Part shown: positions 10,395 through 19,482 of the stretch, piece after piece
Numbering within the stretch: position 1 is the first letter of the stretch
How the letters are laid out: each line of letters opens with the position of its first letter
NCBI GenBank assembly: GCA_018816735.1
Contig: JAHIVH010000081.1
Span: forward strand, 62,001-126,000
Direction of reading: 5' to 3'
From: Pseudomonadota bacterium
GTDB lineage: Bacteria > Desulfobacterota > Desulfobacteria > Desulfobacterales > JAHIVH01
DNA: 64,000 nucleotides
Notes under the pieces: generated by a model
The model's database searches: none
What the model was told of the DNA's origin: nothing
Seen by the model: the letters and a program-made list of their open reading frames with translations, nothing else
Translations under genes and position numbers: made by a program

Positions 10395-11207
10395 ATGCAT
10401 CAACGTGATTATTACACGGTTTTAAATATTGAAAAATCAGCCAGCGCGTCTGAAATTAAAAACGCCTACAGAGAACTGGCGTTAAAATATCATCCGGACA
10501 GAAACAGGGACAACCCTGATTCCCTTGAAAAAATGAAGGAAATAAATGAGGCATATGCCGTCCTCTCAAATCCTTCCAGGCGGAAAGAATACGACTCCCT
10601 GAAAACCCAGCTCGGGGCGGGCGCCCATGACCGGTTCCGACAGAGTTATTCTGATCAGGATATCTTTAAAGGATCTGATATCAATCATATTATTGAAGAA
10701 ATGGCCAAAGCATTCGGTTTGAGAGGATTTGATGATCTTTTCAAGGATGTTTATGGAAAAAATTACCATTCCTTTGAATTCAACAAAAAAGGCGTTTATG
10801 CAAAAGGGTTTTTCTTTTCCTCAGGTTTCCCTGGGAACAAAAACAGACAAGGTCTACCTGAATTCAAGCCATCTGGTGTATCTGGAAAAATTGTCCGTTA
10901 TCTTCTGAATAAAATGACAGGGGGCAAACTTCCTGAAAAGGGAAATGATCGCCATGATAGTATCCGCATCGAAAAGGAAATGGCGAAAAAGGGCGGCCCA
11001 TATGCCTATTATTTAAAAGAAAAATCAAAAAAACTGGTTATCACCGTGCCGCCAGGCATCAGAGAAGGTCAAAAAATAAGGCTGTCCGGAATGGGTGAAG
11101 ACGGTAAAAATGAAGGTGCACCCGGTGACCTTTATCTGAAAGTTCAGTTTGACAAACCGGCAATGAAATGGCTTAAGGATGTGACCGGTCATTTATTTAA
11201 AAAATAA
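10395..11207 (+). CDS. DnaJ-like J-domain protein without zinc finger
   Basis: The protein has 270 residues. The first ~70 form a J domain: DYYTVLNIEKSASASEIKNA, the essential HPD in LKYHPDRN, and ends with NPSRRKEYD. The middle is Phe/Gly/Lys-rich low-complexity sequence. Near the C-terminus VPPGIREGQKIRLSGMGEDG and GAPGDLYLKVQF match the end of the DnaJ substrate-binding domain, but no CxxCxGxG repeats are present. It should stimulate DnaK ATPase as a CbpA-like or type III co-chaperone. It is preceded by GAGG and sits alone between metabolic genes; no DnaK or GrpE is nearby. The client is unknown. Confidence 0.85.
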   Translation: MHQRDYYTVLNIEKSASASEIKNAYRELALKYHPDRNRDNPDSLEKMKEINEAYAVLSNPSRRKEYDSLKTQLGAGAHDRFRQSYSDQDIFKGSDINHIIEEMAKAFGLRGFDDLFKDVYGKNYHSFEFNKKGVYAKGFFFSSGFPGNKNRQGLPEFKPSGVSGKIVRYLLNKMTGGKLPEKGNDRHDSIRIEKEMAKKGGPYAYYLKEKSKKLVITVPPGIREGQKIRLSGMGEDGKNEGAPGDLYLKVQFDKPAMKWLKDVTGHLFKK

Positions 11208-11299
11208 CAGGCATGGTGTCTGATGCGATATTCACATTCAACCATTATCCCTGTGTTCAATTGATATCTGGTAGAGGTTTATCTGCGAGGAGGAATTAA

Positions 11300-13204
11300 A
11301 TGGATTATACCAGCTGGCTGCAATCCAATTGCAGTCATAAGCTTATGGAAGCAAAAGATGCGGTGCTAAAGATTAGAAGCGGCAGCCGGGTTTTTCTGGG
11401 AACAGGGTGTGGTGAACCGCAACACCTTATCCGGGCGATGGCCAATGAAATGTCCCTGCAGGACATCATTCTTTATCAGATGTTATCCTATACCCTTGCC
11501 CAGTTCGTTGATGATGAATCCTTTTTAAGACGTTTCTCCATTAAACTGTTTTTTATCAGCAGGCAATTAAGAAAAGCCGCTTTTGAAGGAAAAATCGATT
11601 ATATCCCAGCGTATCTCTCCCAGGTGCCCGGCATGTTCGCCCGGCATAGAATAGGGCTTGATGTGGCACTTATCCAGGTCAGTCCACCTGATAAATTCGG
11701 TTACTGCAGTCTGGGTGTTTCAGTGGATATCACACGGTCCGGGATGGAAAATGCCAAACTGGTGATCGCCCAGGTCAATCCCATGATGCCCCGAACCTGG
11801 GGAGACAGCTTTGTGCATGTGGATGAACTCGATTATATTGTCCAATATGAAGAACCCATTGTTGAAAATCACCTGCCCATGCGGGACAAAAATATTTCAA
11901 AAAGGATCGGGCACTACGTATCACAGCTTGTTGAAGATGGTGATACGCTTCAAATCGGTTTTGGCCAGCTTCCGGATACCATCCTTCAGTATCTTGATCA
12001 GAAAAAAGATTTGGGCATTCATACCCAGGTTATCACAGACGGGTTTTTACCCCTTTTTGAAAAAAACGTCATTACAAACCGCAAAAAGTCATTGCTTCCC
12101 GGAAGAGTGGTGGCTTCACTATGTATGGGTTCTGATAAGCTTTATAAATATGTGGACAGCAACCCCATGTTTTATTTCAGATCTTCCGAATATGTGAACG
12201 ATCCCACTGTCATTGCAAGGAATGATAATTTTGTGTCTATCAGTTCTGCACTTGAGGTCGATTTGACCGGTCAGATCTGTTCGGATTCAGTGGGATACTT
12301 TTTTTACTCAGGCATTGGCGACCAGGTTGACTTTTTGCGAGGAAGCGCCATGTCAAAAGGCGGATTTTCCATCGTTGCATTGCCGTCAACCGCTCAAAAT
12401 GGCAAAATCTCAAGGATCGTCCCCCATTTAAGTCAGGGGGCCGGTGTGGCAAGCACAAGAGGTGATGTCAATTTTGTCGTTACCGAATACGGTATCGCAG
12501 AGCTTCAGGGAAAGGGGATATATCAGCGGGTCATGGAACTGACTCAGATCGCCCATCCCAAATTCCGGGATTGGTTAATAAAAACGGCCAAAAGTTATCA
12601 TTATATTTTCTCGGATCAGCTCACACCCCAGCAGGAGGATCTTCTTTTTCTGGAAGGATACAAGAGCTCCCTCAAACTCAAAAATGGAAAAAATGTCGAG
12701 TTCAGACCGATTCTGCCTTCAGATGAATTCTCATCCCGGAATTTTTTCTACTCGTTGAAGGAAGAAACCATTTACTCCCGGTTTTTTCATAAAGTGAGGG
12801 TATTTTCTCATGAGATGGTTCAAAAGCAATGGGCACATGTGGACTACAGGAAGAACATTTCCATTATCGGGCTTACGAAAAGAGGCGGGAACATGTCTAT
12901 CATTGCCATTGGATCATATGCCTATGTCAATGATGATACTGCTGAAGTCGCTTTTGTCGTTCACGAAAATTTTCAGGGAATGGGAATTGCCTCTTATCTT
13001 TTGGGTGTGCTTGGAGAAATTGCCATAGAAAATAATTACAAGCGGTTTATCGCAAGTGTGCTGCGAAAAAATATATCCATGATTCATGTGTTTAAAAAGC
13101 GATATCCAAATGCCAAACTGCTTAACACCGGTGGAACGGAAATCGATATCGAAATGAATTTCGATCAGGATAAAAAAAATACAAAACAGCCGGAGAATAT
13201 ATGA
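11300..13204 (+). CDS. Acetyl-CoA hydrolase/CoA-transferase fused to a GNAT domain
   Basis: The protein has 634 residues. Residues 1 to ~460 match acetyl-CoA hydrolase/4-hydroxybutyrate CoA-transferase enzymes: the N-terminal FLGTGCGEPQHL loop and, in the C-terminal half, VVTEYGIAELQGKG, holding the Glu that forms the glutamyl-CoA intermediate. From ~470 a GNAT acetyltransferase follows (FRPILPSDEFSSRNFFYSL, then the acetyl-CoA loop ENFQGMGIASYLL). It would move CoA between acetate and other acyl groups while the GNAT domain may acetylate a protein or small molecule. A strong GAGGAGG precedes the ATG. The gene overlaps the next by ATGA and heads an 11300-13982 operon. A similar enzyme-GNAT fusion recurs at 58050. 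Confidence 0.88.
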   Translation: MDYTSWLQSNCSHKLMEAKDAVLKIRSGSRVFLGTGCGEPQHLIRAMANEMSLQDIILYQMLSYTLAQFVDDESFLRRFSIKLFFISRQLRKAAFEGKIDYIPAYLSQVPGMFARHRIGLDVALIQVSPPDKFGYCSLGVSVDITRSGMENAKLVIAQVNPMMPRTWGDSFVHVDELDYIVQYEEPIVENHLPMRDKNISKRIGHYVSQLVEDGDTLQIGFGQLPDTILQYLDQKKDLGIHTQVITDGFLPLFEKNVITNRKKSLLPGRVVASLCMGSDKLYKYVDSNPMFYFRSSEYVNDPTVIARNDNFVSISSALEVDLTGQICSDSVGYFFYSGIGDQVDFLRGSAMSKGGFSIVALPSTAQNGKISRIVPHLSQGAGVASTRGDVNFVVTEYGIAELQGKGIYQRVMELTQIAHPKFRDWLIKTAKSYHYIFSDQLTPQQEDLLFLEGYKSSLKLKNGKNVEFRPILPSDEFSSRNFFYSLKEETIYSRFFHKVRVFSHEMVQKQWAHVDYRKNISIIGLTKRGGNMSIIAIGSYAYVNDDTAEVAFVVHENFQGMGIASYLLGVLGEIAIENNYKRFIASVLRKNISMIHVFKKRYPNAKLLNTGGTEIDIEMNFDQDKKNTKQPENI

Positions 13205-13560
13205 AAGCGCTGTTAATTGTCGCCCACGGCAGCCGGAAAAAAGAATCAAATGACGAGATTATCCGTCTTTCGGCGGAACTTGAAAAAAAGGCACGCGATA
13301 CCTTTGATATTGTGGCATCTGCTTTTATTCAGTTTGCCACGCCACTCGTACCGGAAGTGATTGATCAGTTGGTGGCAAAAGGTGTTACGGAATTGATTGT
13401 CGTGCCTTATTTTATTGCCGCAGGAAGTCATGTGGTTAACGATATCCCTCGGTTAATCGATGATGCCCGCAAAAAATACAATCACATTGCCATTTCACTG
13501 ACCCCTCATTTGGGAAAATTTGACGGGATGAAAGAACTTATTCTTTCGGGAGTAAGATGA
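13201..13560 (+). CDS. Small CbiX-type sirohydrochlorin chelatase
   Basis: The 119-residue length matches the short CbiX/SirB-like class II chelatase half. It begins MKALLIVAHGSR with the metal-binding His of the AHGSR motif and has the second conserved His in VPYFIAAGSHVVNDIP. It should insert Co2+ or Fe2+ into sirohydrochlorin for cobalamin or siroheme synthesis, probably as a dimer. It overlaps the CoA-transferase gene by ATGA and the next gene by ATGA, so the three are translationally coupled. Why a chelatase should be coupled to acyl-CoA enzymes is unclear; a related alpha/beta binding role other than chelation is possible. Confidence 0.75.
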   Translation: MKALLIVAHGSRKKESNDEIIRLSAELEKKARDTFDIVASAFIQFATPLVPEVIDQLVAKGVTELIVVPYFIAAGSHVVNDIPRLIDDARKKYNHIAISLTPHLGKFDGMKELILSGVR

Positions 13561-13982
13561 ACGAAATACTGCAAATCATAGGTCAGGAAGAACATTTTGT
13601 TAGCCATATGTATGAAAAGTATCAGGGTAGGGTTCCTGTCAGTATGGCTTATGATCAGAATTGTTCCGAACTATTTCCCTTTGTTTTTGAAGATGTCGAC
13701 GGACATGCCATTGGCATTATTGCCATAGCAGTTGTCACAGAAAACGAAAAGGAACGCGTGCATATTTACCATATCAGTTCATTCAGACAAAAGATAGGAA
13801 ACGGAAGCATCATGCTTGTTGAACTTTGCCGCCAGGCAGATATATTTAATGTTATTCTCAGTTTAAGCCCGATTTCAATGGGAAATGGCAAAGATTTTCA
13901 AATCAGTTACGGGAAACTGAAGGCCTGGTATGCCACGTTTGGATTTTCAGGAGAGGGACAGCTACGGCGGGAACCGGTTTAA
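13557..13982 (+). CDS. Small GNAT-like protein
   Basis: The protein has 141 residues. It is weakly similar in pattern to GNAT acetyltransferases: a central beta strand region (IGIIAIAVVTENEKERVHIY), then RQKIGNGSIMLVELCRQAD, where an acetyl-CoA loop and helix would fall, and a terminal WYATFGFSGEGQLRR that resembles the usual FYxKxGF ending. The acceptor-loop pattern is degenerate. Start overlaps the previous stop (ATGA). The fold assignment is tentative; acting with the GNAT domain of the 11300 protein is only a guess from context. Confidence 0.55.
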   Translation: MNEILQIIGQEEHFVSHMYEKYQGRVPVSMAYDQNCSELFPFVFEDVDGHAIGIIAIAVVTENEKERVHIYHISSFRQKIGNGSIMLVELCRQADIFNVILSLSPISMGNGKDFQISYGKLKAWYATFGFSGEGQLRREPV

Positions 13983-14005
13983 ACTATTTAAAAGAGGAGG
14001 GACGT

Positions 14006-14899
14006 TTGAAAGTAATCGACAGCCATTTTCACATATATAAAAATGAACAGACGGGGATACTTGCTCAGGGCGGCGTTCCCATGGCCGGATTTACAGGTGC
14101 TTTGGGAGAAGCCATTCCCATTGTTGACAGGAGCCCTCTTGACAGAATTGTTGCTGTGGCCGTGATCCCTATTGCCTCAATGAGAAAAGCCGCCATGGCA
14201 AAATGGCCTGCAGATTTGAAGGCATCTGAAAAAACAGAAAATAAACTATTGCTTGAAGAGAAATTGCAATCCCGCCTGTCCGGTTTTAATGAATGGCTGC
14301 TTTCCGTTGGCCGGGAACATGAGTACATAACTCCTGTGATCGCGGCTGACCCAACTGTTGATGAAACCTTTATGACAGAACATATCCTGTCTGCAATGAA
14401 AAGCGATGCGATTACGGCATTGAAAATTCATCCTGCAGCAAATTCCACCTGTCCTTCAGACAAGGGATATTATCCTGTCTACGAGCTGGCCCAGGAAAAT
14501 GACTTGACTGTCATTTCACATGGCGGTCTATCCGGAGATGACCTGGAAGGAAAATTCTGCACGCCAGAGCATTTCCAAGCCGTCTGCCGGGATTTCCCCA
14601 GATTGAAGATCGTTGTTGCGCATCTGTGTTATCCACATAGCAACCGCCTTATGGACCTTTTTGAATCATGCCCGAATCTTTTTACCGATTTGTCTTTTGT
14701 TTTAGGGAATGCGCCATATGATGACGGCACCCTCGTTAAAATGATCAACAGGTTTGGTCCGGACAGAGTGCTTTATGGGAGCGATTATCCCTGGTCTGAC
14801 CCGGAAAAGGATATTTTGCGGTTTATGAGACTCAAACTTACGGACAGCGAACAGGAAAGAATCGTATACCGGAATGCCGTTGAGTTGTTCGGGGTTTGA
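14006..14899 (+). CDS. Amidohydrolase-2 family TIM-barrel metal-dependent hydrolase
   Basis: The protein has 297 residues and uses a TTG start at 14006, justified by GAGGAGGG 5 nt upstream. Metal ligands of the family are visible: IDSHFHIY near the N-terminus, ISHGGLSG and VVAHLCYPH in the middle, and YGSDYPWSDP near the end. Family members hydrolyse amides or decarboxylate aromatic or beta-keto acids. It is 24 bp after the GNAT-like gene, so probably in the same transcript. No substrate can be named. Confidence 0.8.
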   Translation: MKVIDSHFHIYKNEQTGILAQGGVPMAGFTGALGEAIPIVDRSPLDRIVAVAVIPIASMRKAAMAKWPADLKASEKTENKLLLEEKLQSRLSGFNEWLLSVGREHEYITPVIAADPTVDETFMTEHILSAMKSDAITALKIHPAANSTCPSDKGYYPVYELAQENDLTVISHGGLSGDDLEGKFCTPEHFQAVCRDFPRLKIVVAHLCYPHSNRLMDLFESCPNLFTDLSFVLGNAPYDDGTLVKMINRFGPDRVLYGSDYPWSDPEKDILRFMRLKLTDSEQERIVYRNAVELFGV

Positions 14900-14929
14900 T
14901 TTTTTTGACCCAAAGCGGAGGCCAAATCA

Positions 14930-16411
14930 ATGCCGAAAAAAATGATTTCATCATTGACCCGACGGGACTTCCTGAAAATTTCAAGCCTGTGTTCTGTTGC
15001 TGCAATAATCTATCCAGTGAGCGTGTTGGGAGATATGTCTTTTTTGCCTGTCGAGCGAAACGATCTGGCTGTTTTTCCATTCACGGAGATGACGAGCGGG
15101 TTTAAAGGAACACTGCTTAATATCGCACAGGTATCAGATGTCCATATCATTGATCCGGATCATTATTTAAGGGCAAAAAATCTGAAGCTTTTAGGCCTTG
15201 TTGAACTAGGCCCGCTTCTCGATGCCATTCCGAGCACGTCAAGAGTTCAGGATCATCTTACCGGTCTTGCCTGGGATGCCGTCATCCGGTCTGTTAACTC
15301 AGAAAACGCGATAGAACCTTTTGACTTTCTGATTACAACCGGTGACCATACCGATACGGACCTGGAACATGAGCTGAGATGGTTTGTGGAAATCGCAGAT
15401 GGCATCGTTCCTTCCGATTACAAAGACAGATTACGGCATGGCCTGGTTGCCGATATCTCCCCCCAGGGACTTGATGTTCCCTGGTATGCTGCTTTAGGAA
15501 ACCACGATGTGGAGTACATGGGCACGTTTAACAGTGAATTGCTCATAGGAAAGCTGATTGACACGCTGGGGTCTCCTGATGCCAAAGCCCTATCCGATCT
15601 GAATGAATCGATAGATATCTACCAGGATACGCTCACAACGCCTGATTGGCATGGATTCAAGGCCATGCCGGCGGATTTTCCCAAAGAAGGATATTACAGT
15701 TTTGACCCCAATCCGATAGTTCATTGCATTGTCCTCAACACAGCAAATTTCAATTCAGAAGCAGGTGTCAAACTCGAAACCATGTCCCTGGGCGTGGTGG
15801 ATAAAGTTCAGTTCGCATGGATGAAGGAAGACATCGAAGCCCATTTTGATAAGCTCTGCCTTGTTTTTTCCCATCACAGCCCGAAAGAGTTCAGCACGCT
15901 TGTGGGTAACACATCCAATTCAAAATTTGTCGGCAGGAAAGCATTCTCAGATACGCTCTGCGCTTATGAAAATGTGATCGCCCACATAAACGGTCATACG
16001 CATTTTAACCGTATCGAAGCCATTAAAACAGAAACAGGCGGCTATTGGGACATCAACACCTGTTCCATTATCGAGTATCCCCAGGAATGGCGGAAAATTA
16101 AACTCTTCGACAATAACAATGGTACGGGAACACTGTCTTGCCGGATGATTCAACATCACGATCAGGAATGCATCGATACCGCACTCTCAGATCCGGATGC
16201 CTACCCGGATATGAGAAGAGGTACTGAACGCGACAGGGATGTAACGCTTTTATTCAACATACCTGTTTCCGTCAAAGAAAATATTGATGCAAATTACAAC
16301 CGCCTGCAGGCATCCGGAAAGGATAAATTCGGCAATTCTGCAATCGATTCCGATGCGAAGACAGCAGAGGGGGAAGGTAAAGCCGCTTGCTTCATAGGTA
16401 CAGCAGTTTAA
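14930..16411 (+). CDS. Tat-exported calcineurin-like metallophosphoesterase
   Basis: The protein has 493 residues. The N-terminus has a twin-arginine signal (SLTRRDFLKISSLCSVAAII), so it should be folded with its metals in the cytoplasm and exported. All metallophosphoesterase motifs are present in order: VSDVHIID, TTGDHTDTD, ALGNHDVE, FSHHSP and NGHTHFN. The dinuclear centre should hydrolyse a phosphomonoester or diester in the periplasm. Length and the insertions between motifs resemble TIGR03767-like secreted enzymes of unknown substrate. GGAGG precedes the ATG; the gene follows the amidohydrolase by 30 bp. Confidence 0.87.
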   Translation: MPKKMISSLTRRDFLKISSLCSVAAIIYPVSVLGDMSFLPVERNDLAVFPFTEMTSGFKGTLLNIAQVSDVHIIDPDHYLRAKNLKLLGLVELGPLLDAIPSTSRVQDHLTGLAWDAVIRSVNSENAIEPFDFLITTGDHTDTDLEHELRWFVEIADGIVPSDYKDRLRHGLVADISPQGLDVPWYAALGNHDVEYMGTFNSELLIGKLIDTLGSPDAKALSDLNESIDIYQDTLTTPDWHGFKAMPADFPKEGYYSFDPNPIVHCIVLNTANFNSEAGVKLETMSLGVVDKVQFAWMKEDIEAHFDKLCLVFSHHSPKEFSTLVGNTSNSKFVGRKAFSDTLCAYENVIAHINGHTHFNRIEAIKTETGGYWDINTCSIIEYPQEWRKIKLFDNNNGTGTLSCRMIQHHDQECIDTALSDPDAYPDMRRGTERDRDVTLLFNIPVSVKENIDANYNRLQASGKDKFGNSAIDSDAKTAEGEGKAACFIGTAV

Positions 16412-16601
16412 AATGATGGGCACCTAAAAGCGCTTCCAATTTTCAAATGTGAATTTTTGTGCAAGGCCAAGGAAAGCAAGCTGTTGCGCCGAGACCTATT
16501 GGACTGCATCGCACAGGCAACAGCGCCGATTGACGAAGATATTGTGCAAAAAAACCATTTGCGGATGGAAACCAAATCAGTTTCAAGATAGGTAATATAA
16601 A

Positions 16602-17345
16602 ATGACAATAAAAATAATTGGCGTAGGGTATGGCCGCACAGGTACGATGTCAACTCAGGTTGCCCTGAATATTCTGGGATTTCCCTGTTACCATATGATC
16701 GAAGTCATTAAGAATAAAGCCAATAGAAAACATGTTGATTTTTGGCTGAATGTTGCCAGATCACTGCCAGGAAGCCAGCACGATTGGCAGGAAGTATTTG
16801 CAAACTATAATGCGACAATTGATAATCCCGGTGCCTGTGTCTGGCAAGAGTTGATGGAGGCGTATCCTGAGGCTAAGATTCTTCTGACGATGCACCCCAT
16901 AGGCGCTGAAGAATGGTACGAAAGCACCATGGATACCATTTATTTTTCCGAAGCCAAATGGCAGTTCAAGGTAATTGGATTTATTTCACCGTTTATACGA
17001 AAACTTGGAGAAATGTCGCACAGATTAGTTTGGCAACGAAACCATAAAGGGACAATGCAGGATCGCGATTCAGCGATAGCTGACTATCATAGGCATATCG
17101 AAGAAATAAAGACCAAGGTTCCGCCCGAAAATCTACTGATCTTTACTGCCGATCAGGGATGGGGGCCTCTTTGTCAATTCCTTGGTGTTGACGCCCCTGA
17201 AACTGAATTCCCAAAAGTGAATGACCGCACACAAATTAAAAGGATGAATGCCGGTATGATAATAGCTGCTTACGGTATACTGGCGATAGGTGTGGCTGCT
17301 TTCGTGGGTTTTTTCCGGACGATTGGCTGGTTAATGAGTCAATAG
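16602..17345 (+). CDS. Sulfotransferase-like P-loop protein with C-terminal membrane segment
   Basis: The protein has 247 residues. It starts with IIGVGYGRTGTMSTQ, the 5'-phosphosulfate-binding loop (GxGRTGT) of the sulfotransferase family that includes Sulfotransfer_4 proteins, and continues with LNILGFPCYHM. A middle region ILLTMHP and the late QGWGPLCQFLG also fit. The last ~30 residues form one hydrophobic helix (IIAAYGILAIGVAAFVGFF), which would anchor it to the membrane. It should transfer sulfate from PAPS to a hydroxyl of an unknown acceptor. It lies upstream of the SRPBCC/KAS III/ThDP genes, separated by a 445-bp gap, so co-transcription is unsure. The 190 bp before it hold no gene I can recognise. 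Confidence 0.72.
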   Translation: MTIKIIGVGYGRTGTMSTQVALNILGFPCYHMIEVIKNKANRKHVDFWLNVARSLPGSQHDWQEVFANYNATIDNPGACVWQELMEAYPEAKILLTMHPIGAEEWYESTMDTIYFSEAKWQFKVIGFISPFIRKLGEMSHRLVWQRNHKGTMQDRDSAIADYHRHIEEIKTKVPPENLLIFTADQGWGPLCQFLGVDAPETEFPKVNDRTQIKRMNAGMIIAAYGILAIGVAAFVGFFRTIGWLMSQ

Positions 17346-17428
17346 ATGAGCTGACGTGTTATTCAGCGAAAATATGCCAGTTATTCATATACAGATTAAA
17401 TACTGGATTAAATTCATGTGATCACCAC

Positions 17429-17444
17429 GAGACATTAATGTCTC
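17429..17444. repeat. Perfect 16-bp palindrome in the 17346-17790 gap
   Basis: GAGACATTAATGTCTC is fully self-complementary. It could be an operator or the hairpin of a weak terminator for the sulfotransferase-like gene; no T-tract follows. The rest of the 445-bp gap is non-coding as far as I can see, apart from a small hairpin (TCCGGT-AAAA-ACCGGA, 17678-17693). Confidence 0.45.
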
Positions 17445-17790
17445 AAATATTCGCAAAAACACCCGTGCAACCCCAATTAATCAATCAGGACGATTTGATT
17501 CCTTTGCGGATTGGCAAAAATGTAAACGAATGATATTGTGTCGTATAATTCTATACACGCTAAGCATTTCTGCACCGTCAAACACACGCGATTCTGTGAT
17601 GCTGGCTCTGGTATGAATATTGTAATTGATGATGCTTCAAACTGATTTATTGAGGATTGCATAAAAACTATCGCCACTCCGGTAAAAACCGGAAAACATG
17701 ATATTCATATATGCATGAATAATCTTGGGTGGCGCTAATGCCTGCAACTGAGTTTCCGGCTGTGGCCTGAAGACAAAAAAAGGAGGGAAT

Positions 17791-18432
17791 GTGGCTAAGA
17801 ATACTGACATACCGAATATCCCGGATCTTGTTCGGATAGAAAATGTAAATTTAGATGGCATGCAAGAAAAGTGCATGGAGATGACACATGCTGTTTATCC
17901 CCATGACAAGATTTATGGCCCTTATTGCACAATAGAAGAATATATCAACTGCCCACCCGAGATCATATTTGAATATCTTGCAGACTGCGAACATCTTGGA
18001 GAGTGGACCTACAGTACCAGAGATATGAAAAAAACAGAAAAGGATGATATTTGGGTCTTTAACGATGCTATTGGCGGGATAACCGAATGCTATTGCAAAA
18101 CAGTGGCAAACAAAGAAGCGATGACAGTAGACTATCATTGCGCCTGGGACCAGGGTGACCATCTGTGGATGATCTATCTGATAAGAGTTGTCCCGGCCCA
18201 ACTGGTACTAAACAAACCGGGGTCTGTGGTGCTGTGGACCAATTGCCACCATCCTTTTTATGACAACAACCCCTTTCCCGAAAAAGCGCCGAAAGATCGC
18301 GATGGTTGGGTCGGCGACGCCTGGGATATGTTCTATGCCGGGCATACCATCGAAATGCAAAATCTTAAAAAAATTCTTGAGTTCAGACACAACCGGGATA
18401 ATGCCGGATTAACGGGAAAGGAGACACGATAA
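17791..18432 (+). CDS. SRPBCC (START/Bet v1-like) domain protein
   Basis: The protein has 213 residues and uses a GTG start with AGGAGGG immediately upstream. Segments such as CTIEEYINCPPEIIFEYLAD followed by LGEWTYSTRDM are typical of the first strand and helices of SRPBCC ligand-binding or aromatase/cyclase-like folds. It overlaps the following KAS III-like gene by TAATG, so the two are coupled. In biosynthetic clusters SRPBCC proteins often bind or cyclise a nascent hydrophobic product; that role here is inferred from the neighbours only. Confidence 0.7.
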   Translation: MAKNTDIPNIPDLVRIENVNLDGMQEKCMEMTHAVYPHDKIYGPYCTIEEYINCPPEIIFEYLADCEHLGEWTYSTRDMKKTEKDDIWVFNDAIGGITECYCKTVANKEAMTVDYHCAWDQGDHLWMIYLIRVVPAQLVLNKPGSVVLWTNCHHPFYDNNPFPEKAPKDRDGWVGDAWDMFYAGHTIEMQNLKKILEFRHNRDNAGLTGKETR

Positions 18433-19439
18433 TGAAACCTGTTAGCCTCATATCTGTGGCCAGTTATCTACCGGAAAAAATAGTGGGTAATGATTTTTTC
18501 ATAAATGAATCGGGCGTTGAAACGCATTCCATGTTTCGTTCGACAAGATTCCGGCATCATATCGGTCCAGATGAAACCTGTTGCGATATGGCGGAAATCG
18601 CCCTATCTCGCCTTGCGGAAAAAATTAATATCAATCTGCAAAAGGACGTCGATATCCTTATCACAAATGCCACATTACCGGATATCCCTTTTGTAGGCGT
18701 AGGCGCAGCTATTGTTGGTGCTTTAAACCTTAATCCCCAATTTATTTATGACATTCAAAGCGGTGGCTGTGTTTCCTTTATTTTTATGATGGAGCTTGCT
18801 CGCGCCTTGATAAACAGTTCAGATGCTAAAAGCGCTCTTATATGCAACTTTCAAACTGCAGCCGGCAGAATTTTCGCGCTGCCTGACAATCGTAAGCTGC
18901 CTCAGTCCGCTGTTCCGGGTGATGGTTGTGGTGTTGGCTATATCGTTGCGGATGACAGTTCACCTATCATGTCTATCGTTACACGCGTTCATGGTGAAAG
19001 TGCCAAAGATATGTTTCCGATTGCTCCAGATGGCCGCAAATGGTGGGAGCCCGGATTTCCTGCGCTTAACCTTGACTTCAATAAGTCAAAAATCTCCTTA
19101 ATTGTCGCACGGGGCAACAAACTGGTTCCGGAAGTATTACACATGGCAATGGCGAAGGCACATATCGAGTATAAGGATATTGGTGCTTTAGTCACAAATC
19201 AGCCCAATAAGATTTTTTTACGTAACTGGCGAGAGTCTATGCTCCTTCCGGAAGAGAAACAGGTTCAAACGTTTGATGAGCATGGAAATCTATTTGGCGC
19301 GGCAATCCCCATTTGCTTCGAACGTGGTGTTGATACTGGGGTTATCAAATCCGGGGATAAAGTTCTTCTCGGTGGATTTTCCCATGCCGGTGATTTTACC
19401 GCTGCTGCAGTGGTGCATTGGCAAAAAAACAAAATATGA
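18432..19439 (+). CDS. KAS III (FabH)-like condensing enzyme lacking the active-site His
   Basis: At 335 residues this is the family length. The nucleophile is Cys113 in QSGGCVSFIF. The usual HQAN motif is NQPN (N256 in place of the catalytic His), while the Asn of the third site is kept (N286 in EHGNLFGAAIP). The thiolase fold is otherwise recognisable, including GDGCGVGYIV and LLGGFSHAG. A Cys-Asn-Asn site would not be expected to perform standard decarboxylative condensation well; an acyl-transfer or a non-decarboxylating reaction is possible. It is translationally coupled to the SRPBCC gene and followed by the ThDP enzyme 43 bp later, suggesting a joint pathway on an acyl thioester. It is unlikely to be the housekeeping FabH. 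Confidence 0.8.
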   Translation: MKPVSLISVASYLPEKIVGNDFFINESGVETHSMFRSTRFRHHIGPDETCCDMAEIALSRLAEKININLQKDVDILITNATLPDIPFVGVGAAIVGALNLNPQFIYDIQSGGCVSFIFMMELARALINSSDAKSALICNFQTAAGRIFALPDNRKLPQSAVPGDGCGVGYIVADDSSPIMSIVTRVHGESAKDMFPIAPDGRKWWEPGFPALNLDFNKSKISLIVARGNKLVPEVLHMAMAKAHIEYKDIGALVTNQPNKIFLRNWRESMLLPEEKQVQTFDEHGNLFGAAIPICFERGVDTGVIKSGDKVLLGGFSHAGDFTAAAVVHWQKNKI

Positions 19440-19482
19440 CCGTCAGATGAATGCGAAATATAAAGCCGTTGGGGAATTCATT

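Noticed and set aside
16408-16653. 81-codon minus-strand frame between the phosphoesterase and sulfotransferase-like genes
   Set aside because: No ribosome site, overlaps the start of the sulfotransferase-like gene and shows no recognisable domain.
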